DNA of 64,000 nucleotides from Cereibacter_A azotoformans (lineage in GTDB: Bacteria; Pseudomonadota; Alphaproteobacteria; Rhodobacterales; Rhodobacteraceae): the NCBI RefSeq assembly GCF_003050905.1, contig NZ_QAOT01000009.1; one strand, written 5' to 3'. Below the pieces are notes generated by a model. That model did not search any database and was not told the origin of the DNA. It was given only the letters and a program-made list of their open reading frames with translations. The position numbers were made by a program, and so were the translations under genes. This document shows positions 58,735 through 64,000 of the stretch, piece by piece (positions within the stretch are counted from its first letter, which is position 1; every line of letters begins with the position of its first letter).

Positions 58735-59331
58735 ATGAGCTTTCTCGACCCCGTCTCCAACGACTACGTCTACATCCCCGGCAGCCAGGGCTATTTCGTC
58801 CCCGCTGGCGAGACCGACCCTGTGAATCTTGGCTTCATCGACGCCGCCGAGATCGAGCTGGCGGTCGAGGAGCAGGAAAAAAAAGGCCTCAATTCTAACG
58901 GCGTCCGCGTCGTGGTGAAGAAGGAACTCACGTCCGTCAACGCCACCGTCAAGCTCACGCTGGGCTCGCTCACCGATTTCAACAGGGCGCTTTCGCTGAT
59001 GGGTGACGCCGGCACGTCCGGAGCCGCCGAGACCTTCCAGCTTGGCGACAAGGTGTTCCAGATCGAGGCAGGCGGACACAAGAGCGGCATCGCATCGAAC
59101 GCCGGAATCCGCGGCCAGCTCGTGCTGCGTGGCGTCAACCCGAGCGGCAAGAAGGCCCTCGTCGTCCTGTGGGATGTCGAGCTTCGCCCGTCGAGCGCGC
59201 GTTCGCTGACCGGCGAGGACTTCGGGAGCATCGAGGTCTCGGGCACTGCCTACCCCGTCTCCGGCAAGCCCACTGGTGAGGAAATCGGCATGGAGCGGAC
59301 GCTGACTGGCGAAGTCACGGACGCCGCGTAA
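58735..59331 (+). CDS. Major tail tube protein
   Basis: A 198-residue protein: NDYVYIPGSQGYFVPAGETD, AAEIELAVEEQEKKGLNSNG, NATVKLTLGSLTDFNRALSL, GGHKSGIASNAGIRGQLVLR. The layout is that of siphovirus tail tube proteins (long beta-barrel with a C-terminal strand region). Order terminator-tube-chaperone-tape-measure supports it. Confidence 0.85.
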   Translation: MSFLDPVSNDYVYIPGSQGYFVPAGETDPVNLGFIDAAEIELAVEEQEKKGLNSNGVRVVVKKELTSVNATVKLTLGSLTDFNRALSLMGDAGTSGAAETFQLGDKVFQIEAGGHKSGIASNAGIRGQLVLRGVNPSGKKALVVLWDVELRPSSARSLTGEDFGSIEVSGTAYPVSGKPTGEEIGMERTLTGEVTDAA

Positions 59332-59358
59332 TCACCGCCCAGGAAGGAGCACCCACCA

Positions 59359-59760
59359 ATGACTGCCTCTCTCCTCGATCTCGCCGGTGTCGGCCGCACT
59401 GTCACCGTCCGCGGCACGCCAGTCACCGTGACCGGCATCTCGGCGCGCGGCCTCGCCGCGCTTTTCTCGCGCTTCCCCGATCTCATCCAGTCGGTCACCG
59501 GCGGCGGCCTCGACCTCACCAGCCTAGTCACGACCGGTCCTGAAGTGGCCGCCGCCGTTCTCGCCGCGGGCACCGGCCACCCGGGCGACGAGCGCGCCGA
59601 AGCAGTGGCCGCCAGCCTCTCGCTCTCCGATCAGCTCGCCCTCATCGAAGGCATCGCGGCCGAGACGTTCGGGAGCGACGGTATCGAGGGTTTCGCGAAG
59701 CGCCTCGCGAGCGCGGCCGCCGCCGCCGGGGTGCGGGCCGGCGAGGCCGAGGCGGCTTGA
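59359..59760 (+). CDS. Tail assembly chaperone (N-terminal part)
   Basis: A 133-residue protein: LDLAGVGRTVTVRGTPVTVT, RGLAALFSRFPDLIQSVTGG, AVAASLSLSDQLALIEGIAA. Gene position between tube and tape-measure genes, and the FPDL motif, fit tail assembly chaperones. Its stop overlaps the next start (TGATG), so the second chaperone reading frame is made by coupling; a programmed frameshift is the alternative seen in other phages. Confidence 0.72.
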   Translation: MTASLLDLAGVGRTVTVRGTPVTVTGISARGLAALFSRFPDLIQSVTGGGLDLTSLVTTGPEVAAAVLAAGTGHPGDERAEAVAASLSLSDQLALIEGIAAETFGSDGIEGFAKRLASAAAAAGVRAGEAEAA

Positions 59761-59981
59761 TGAGCGATGTGGCGCAGGCGGTGCATGCCGCCGCCCGCGC
59801 CTACGGCTCTCTCGACGTGGCGCTTGCTATGACGCCCCGTCAGCTCTCCGCCGTCATGCAGCTCGAGGCCTCCACCAGGTCGCGTGAGCTGCTGGAGGGC
59901 TTCTCCGTCCAGCGCATCGCGGCGCATGGCGAGAAAAAGGACTGCGACAAGCTCGTGAAGGACTTGAGTGATGGCAGCTAA
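59760..59981 (+). CDS. Tail assembly chaperone companion
   Basis: A 73-residue helical protein (SDVAQAVHAAARAYGSLDVA, then AMTPRQLSAVMQLEASTRSR) overlapping the upstream gene by one base. It has the size and place of the G/T-type second chaperone ORF. It overlaps the tape-measure start by 11 nt. Confidence 0.7.
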   Translation: MSDVAQAVHAAARAYGSLDVALAMTPRQLSAVMQLEASTRSRELLEGFSVQRIAAHGEKKDCDKLVKDLSDGS

Positions 59982-61380
59982 AAAGCCCGCACCGATCGTC
60001 ATTAAAATGCAGGCCGACGGACTCAAGGGGGTCCAGTCGGCCTTCGCGTCGATCGGAAAGAGTGCCAGCGCGCTTAAAAGGACGGTCGACACGATCGGGC
60101 AGAGCCTCTCCAAAATCGGAAAGACCGGCGCCGGCGCCGTCGCGGCTATCGGTGGTGCGAAAGCAGCCCTGGCCGCCTTCACGAAGGCCGGTGTCGCTTC
60201 TGTCGGAGAACAAGCCCGCTTCGCGAAGCAAGTTGGCTTGACAAATGAGCAATACCAGGAGCTGCGCTATTCCGCCGAGCGCGCCGGAGTTGAAGTCGAC
60301 TCGCTCAACGGTTTCCTCATCAACCTCGCCGACAAGTCCATCGACGCGGCCATCGGCAATGAAGAGAGCGCGAAACAGCTCGCGGATCTCGGCATTTCGG
60401 CGGTCGACGCGGCTGGCAATATTAAGCCAATGTCACGGCTTATTGCCGATCTGTCGGACTCAATTGCATCGATGCCGGACGGCACGGCTAAAACCGGCTT
60501 GCTTTCCATTTTTGCGGGCGACGATGGGGCGAGAGCAATTGGATTCCTCAATCTCGGCAGCGCCGGCCTCCGCAGGCAAGCTGAAGAAGCGCGCGCACTC
60601 GGGAATATCCTGCCGGACTCATATGCGAAAATCGCGAAGGGCGCGTCCGACGCATCCAAGCAACTGAAATTCACCGTCACGTCGATCCGTGATGAATTGG
60701 CGATGATGTTCGCGCCTGGATATGAGGCGAGCGCGCGAAAGACGACGCAGTTCCTGCAGAAATATCGCAAGGATATCGTTCAGATAATCGATCAGATGCG
60801 GCTTTATGTCGGCCGGTCAATTGATGAATTGATCGCCGTCTTCTGGCGCGGAGAAGCTCCGACGATCCCTTGGATCGCTGACTTGAAGGCGCTTTTCGAG
60901 GGCGGCGACGCTGATCAGATGCAGACCGGCGTCTTCAAGTTCATTGCGAGCCTGAAGGCCATTCCTGACGTGCTCGGGTCCATCTCTGGCGCAGTGGAAC
61001 TCGTAAAACTGGCGTACCGCGATTTCACATCGATTGCAGCCGGAGGTGACGCGCAGATCGAATTACTGCAGCGGAACGCCGATATCATCAGGGACGTCAT
61101 CGCGCTGCTGTCTGGAGATACCGGCGCGATCAAGTCCGAGTGGCTGTCGACAGCCGTCGATGGCTTCGCTCGTGTCGCTGATGCGGCCGGAATTGCAGTG
61201 GGCGTAATTGCGGACGTAATCAATATCATCGCGACCCTCGGATCCGAGGCCGCGTACACGCCGATCACAGAATTCGGGGCGCGGCTTCAGGACTTCGTTC
61301 GCGACATCGTAGGCATTTTCGGCGCACTGAGTGACGGTTCGACTTACGAGCCGGTCACGATGCTTGGAAAGCAGATCAAG
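59971..61380 (+). pseudogene. Tape-measure protein gene, truncated by insertion
   Basis: The first about 470 residues of a tape-measure protein: a Lys-rich start (KKPAPIVIKMQADGLKGVQS), ALKRTVDTIGQSLSKIGKTG, then a prohead-type region with ELRYSAERAGVEVDSLNGFL and hydrophobic stretches (AGIAVGVIADVINIIATLGS). Phage-like sequence stops around MLGKQIK at about 61380 and GC-rich foreign sequence begins; the open frame runs on to 61908 but with Pro/Arg-rich non-phage sequence. Tail length is set by this protein, so the phage is probably defective. Confidence 0.82.
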
Positions 61381-62137
61381 GGGGGATCACCCGGCCACGC
61401 AGCTCGGCCCCGGCCGAGACCGTGGTTGGGGACACCCCTTCGCCCCGTTAAGCGGATGGCCTTGCGTGGGGGAACCGGCGGTTCCCTAGATGGACGGGGC
61501 GCGCTTGCGCGACCTGGCCCAAGGATGCGGGCGGCGTTCGGCTTGACCGAACCCCCCGCCAGTGTGATCGCCGCGCCCGCGCGGGGATCTCGAAACCTTC
61601 TCAGGCCAGAGCTTTCCAGCCCGCCCCGGCCAAGGGGACGGGGCAGGGCCTTGCAGGCGACGAGCTGGACGCGCCATCCCACAGCGAAGGATAGCGAGGC
61701 GACTTGTGGTAAGGTCTGGCCTCGCAAAAGGCCGAGGGAACCGAGGGAAGATCGTCACCCGAAGGGCCGAGATTTGCGGGCCGAACGGACCATGCCCCCG
61801 CGTCGATCCGCTGGCTCGGAACGAGACGGCGGGCGGCGCACCTGGGGGGCAGGGACGGGCGGCGCGCAAAGCTCGGGGAGTGGGCCGGTGCAGCCGGCGC
61901 ACGAGTAGAGCCTGGTCCTGGGCGGGCGTGTCCTCGCGCCACTGCACGAGGTCACGAACGATCAGGATTTGCCATGCCCGGAAAAACGGTGAGCGTAATA
62001 AATAATGCCTCGAAGCAGTGCAATTGCCACATATGTTTGATATTATAATGACGCGCAATCATCTAAGATATAAAGAGAAAATGGCGATCCGATGCTTGAA
62101 ATTATGGACATTTTTAAAACTATCTCTCAAGTCGCTA
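61381..62137. other. Unidentified junction segment of the insertion
   Basis: 61381-61990 is GC-rich with no convincing gene; it holds a 17-bp palindrome GGGAACCGGCGGTTCCC (61470-61486) and several frames of Pro/Arg-rich sequence typical of shadows. From about 61990 to 62137 the DNA becomes AT-rich (TATTATAATG, AAGATATAAAG) before ISCR-like sequence starts. Probably two or more joined fragments, perhaps one end of another element. Confidence 0.5.
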
Positions 62138-62485
62138 TCCCGCTTCCACGGGGTGTTCGCACCCAACAGTCGGCACCGGGCGTTGGTCACGCCGGCAAAA
62201 CGGGGCAGGGGCAACAAGGTCAGGGTGGCTGATGAACCGGCAACACCAGCACAACGGCGAGCGTCGATGACATGGGCGCAACGGCTCAAGCGTGTTTTCA
62301 ATATCGACATCGAGACCTGCAGCGGCTGCGGCGGCGCCATGAAAGTCATCGCCTGCATTGAAGACCCTATAGTGATCAAGCAGATCCTTGATCACCTGAA
62401 GCACAAAGCCGAAACCAGCGGGACCAGGGCGTTACCCGAAAGCCGGGCGCCACCGGCTGAGCTGCTCCTGGGTCTGTTTGACTGA
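62138..62485 (+). pseudogene. IS91 family transposase, ISCR2-like, 5'-truncated
   Basis: Only the C-terminal 115 residues or so of a roughly 500-residue rolling-circle transposase remain: RFHGVFAPNSRHRALV, WAQRLKRVFNIDIETCSGCG, AMKVIACIEDPIVIKQILDH. The Cys pair (CSGCGG) and KVIACIEDP are typical ISCR/IS91 ends. The catalytic tyrosine region is absent, so the fragment is inactive. Homology begins at about 62138; upstream sequence differs. Confidence 0.85.
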
Positions 62486-62699
62486 CGAGCCTGAAGGCCA
62501 ACGATACCAATCAAAATGCTGCGTTCACAGCGCCGCGGCAGGGATCCGCCGTGCTGGTTGTCGGAAAAGGAGCCGCTAGTGGGAAAGAGGAGGGTAAATT
62601 TTCAGCGTTGCTGGCTCCCCGTCAGCCGGATTGGGTTGCATCGCAGGGGTGTCGAAAGAGTCAACTGCGGTCCAAAGCTGTTGGACTTGGGTGAAAAGG

Positions 62700-62719
62700 G
62701 CGTTTATTCTTCCTATACG
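62700..62719. repeat. oriIS-like end of ISCR2
   Basis: GCGTTTATTCTTCCTATACG closely resembles the ISCR oriIS consensus GCGTTTGAACTTCCTATACG and lies 215 nt after the transposase stop, exactly where glmM homology starts. ISCR elements move by rolling-circle transposition from this end. Confidence 0.75.
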
Positions 62720-62963
62720 TTGTCGGCAGCGGGCCAAAAAGGAATACGTCCATGCCCATCGAGGTGAAACCGGCTGTGAGCGCGGGTTCAAGCATATAGC
62801 CCGACAGGCGCGTATCCTTGCCGATCACGACACGATGGCGGTGGTCACCGCGACGAAAGACACGGCCAGCCGCCATGCCGACGCGCAAGGCGGTTTCCGC
62901 CGTCATCGCGCCTTCGTTGGCTTTGCCACGAATACCGTCTGTGCCGAAATATTTGCGCACCAT
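62720..62963 (-). pseudogene. glmM: Phosphoglucosamine mutase, truncated by ISCR2
   Basis: The first 81 residues of GlmM: VRKYFGTDGIRGKANEGAMT, ALRVGMAAGRVFRR, HRVVIGKDTRLSGYMLEPAL, then FLFGPLPT where the family continues PAVxxL; the sequence then runs into the ISCR2 end. GlmM makes glucosamine-1-phosphate for cell-wall synthesis. The catalytic serine region is lost, so it is inactive. It follows sul2 as in folP-glmM operons, from which sul2 is thought to derive. Confidence 0.92.
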
Positions 62964-63049
62964 AAGGTCGATTATCCTGTCGTCGGGTCGCCCTCAAAGG
63001 GGACATGCCTGCTGAACCGCGAATATAGAGAAATATCCCGAATGTGCAG

Positions 63050-63865
63050 TTAACGAATTCTTGCGGTTTCTTTCAGCGCCGCCAATACCGCCAGCCCGTC
63101 GCGCAAGGGGCGCGGCTCGTGTGTGCGGATGAAGTCAGCTCCACCTGCGGCGGCGGCAAGCTCTGCAGCGAGTGTCGCGGCCCCGACATCCCCCGGACCA
63201 CGGCCTGTGAGCGCGCGCAGAAAGGATTTGCGCGAAACAGACAGAAGCACCGGCAAATCGAAGCGCAGCCGCAATTCATCGAACCGCGCCAGCACCGAGA
63301 GCGAGGTTTCGGGAGCAGCCCCCAGAAAAAACCCCATGCCGGGATCAAGGACAAGGCGGTTGCGTTTGATACCGGCACCCGTCAGCGCCGCGATGCGCGC
63401 GTCAAAGAACGCCGCAATGTGATCCATGATGTCGCCAGCGGGTGCCTCGCGCCGATCTGCCTGCCCGTCTTGCACCGAATGCATAACGACGAGTTTGGCA
63501 GATGATTTCGCCAATTGCGGATAGAACGCAGCGTCTGGAAAACCGCGAATATCATTGAGATAGGCCACACCACGCGACAAGGCATAGGCTTGCGTCGCGG
63601 GTTGATAACTGTCGAGCGAGACGGGAATGCCATCTGCCTTGAGCGCGTCCAGCACCGGCGCGATACGCGCGATTTCTGTGTCGGACGAAACAGGCGCGGC
63701 GTCGGGATTGCTGGATGCCGGACCGAGGTCGATCACATCTGCCCCCTCGGCCATCAGCTTACGCGCCTGCGCAATGGCTGCGTCTGGCGCCAGATACCGG
63801 CCTCCATCGGAGAAACTGTCCGAGGTTATGTTGACGATGCCGAAAATGATGAGCGATTTATTCAT
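63050..63865 (-). CDS. sul2: Sulfonamide-resistant dihydropteroate synthase Sul2
   Basis: A 271-residue DHPS: MNKSLIIFGIVNITSDSFSD, EGADVIDLGPASSNPDAAP, AYLNDIRGFPD, DPGMGFFLGAAPE and SVSRKSFLRALTG. It reads as full-length Sul2. It makes dihydropteroate in the folate pathway while excluding sulfonamides, so the host should be resistant. Start at ATG 63865; upstream DNA to the edge has an ATAATAATAATAA tract. The gene and glmM are read leftward, opposite to the phage genes. Confidence 0.97.
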   Translation of the reverse strand: MNKSLIIFGIVNITSDSFSDGGRYLAPDAAIAQARKLMAEGADVIDLGPASSNPDAAPVSSDTEIARIAPVLDALKADGIPVSLDSYQPATQAYALSRGVAYLNDIRGFPDAAFYPQLAKSSAKLVVMHSVQDGQADRREAPAGDIMDHIAAFFDARIAALTGAGIKRNRLVLDPGMGFFLGAAPETSLSVLARFDELRLRFDLPVLLSVSRKSFLRALTGRGPGDVGAATLAAELAAAAGGADFIRTHEPRPLRDGLAVLAALKETARIR

Positions 63866-64000
63866 GGGGGCTTCTATAATAATAATAATCGAGCATGAGT
63901 CTCATCCTGCATTCCCCAAGTGGCGTGTCGTTTGAGGTGAAGATCGCCTGTATCCGAGCGCTAGACAAGGATTTTCTGCCGCAAGCGGCACCTGCGGTCG

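Larger units (their letters stand above)
35309..61380. mobile_element. Prophage (lambda-type siphovirus), left part, interrupted
   Basis: From the 3' end of tRNA-Thr the gene style changes: HNH, methyltransferase/restriction genes, small hypothetical genes and then an ordered packaging-head-tail block ending in a tape-measure gene cut at about 61380. No integrase, repressor of known type, replication module, lysis gene or tail-tip gene lies in the window, so the right part of the prophage must be beyond the sul2 insertion or lost. Confidence 0.85.
61381..64000. mobile_element. ISCR2-sul2 insertion within the prophage
   Basis: Order from left to right: unidentified segment, 3' end of an IS91/ISCR2-type transposase with oriIS-like end, truncated glmM, intact sul2 and about 135 bp upstream of it, running off the window. 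ISCR2-truncated glmM-sul2 is a known resistance arrangement. The insertion splits the phage tape-measure gene; the right boundary is not visible. Confidence 0.85.

Noticed and set aside
61381..61908. Apparent C-terminal extension of the tape-measure protein
   Set aside because: The frame stays open by chance in GC-rich foreign DNA; the sequence is Pro/Arg-rich and unlike tape-measure proteins.

Overview
The window is alphaproteobacterial, high-GC DNA from the Rhodobacter/Cereibacter sphaeroides group. This rests on the protein sequences (the cytochrome c oxidase subunit II resembles the R. sphaeroides aa3 enzyme closely), the ctaC-ctaB-small ORF-ctaG-ctaE-surf1-thrC-M16 peptidase gene order, and alphaproteobacterial markers such as UPF0262, DUF2948 and the yacG/RNase G/maf/infA block. 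The species assignment is inference from sequence resemblance.

Layout. (1) 1-35.3 kb is chromosomal: an EcsC fragment; methylthioadenosine/adenine salvage (mtnP-apt); the aa3-oxidase biogenesis operon read leftward (9.1-13.4 kb) with a perfect FNR-type box upstream; tldD; a fructose PTS operon (fruB-fruK-fruA) with its LacI-type regulator and palindromic operators; a stress-type island (21.5-25.6 kb) in which five transcription units share a GGAAC-N16/17-GGTTC-like promoter; a DUF3365 cytochrome-like protein; tRNA-Phe; then yacG-RNase G-maf-infA, nitrilase, a phosphatase/UPF0262/hisD group and murA. (2) 35.3-61.4 kb is a prophage or phage remnant beginning just after tRNA-Thr(GGT). Its left arm holds an HNH protein, a cytosine-5 methyltransferase facing a SacI-like nuclease, and small hypothetical genes. 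A leftward metallophosphoesterase operon follows. The rightward block is a lambda-type siphovirus packaging/head/tail module: small and large terminase, Toprim protein, gpW-like joiner, RuvC-like resolvase, portal, fused prohead protease-capsid, cement protein, head-tail and tail genes and a tape-measure gene. (3) 61.4-64 kb is a foreign insertion that cuts the tape-measure gene: an unidentified GC-rich stretch, a 5'-truncated ISCR2-type transposase with its oriIS-like end, truncated glmM and an intact sul2 sulfonamide-resistance gene running to the window edge.

How the parts work together. The oxidase genes supply subunits II and III, heme O synthase, copper delivery and SURF1 for assembly of one terminal oxidase. 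The fru genes form a self-contained import and phosphorylation route under local repression. The stress island combines a Mn-catalase, a ferritin-like DUF892 protein, a single-domain response regulator and small membrane proteins under one promoter class. The phage probably can no longer make a normal tail, because its tape-measure protein is truncated, while the insertion gives the strain sulfonamide resistance. Less familiar features are the shared promoter family, the phage operator families (ACAGGAAGT and CTAGACC/CTCGACC sites), a candidate cyclic-nucleotide sponge (Acb2/Tad1-like) and a DNA-binding-like protein with a duplicated N-terminal unit.
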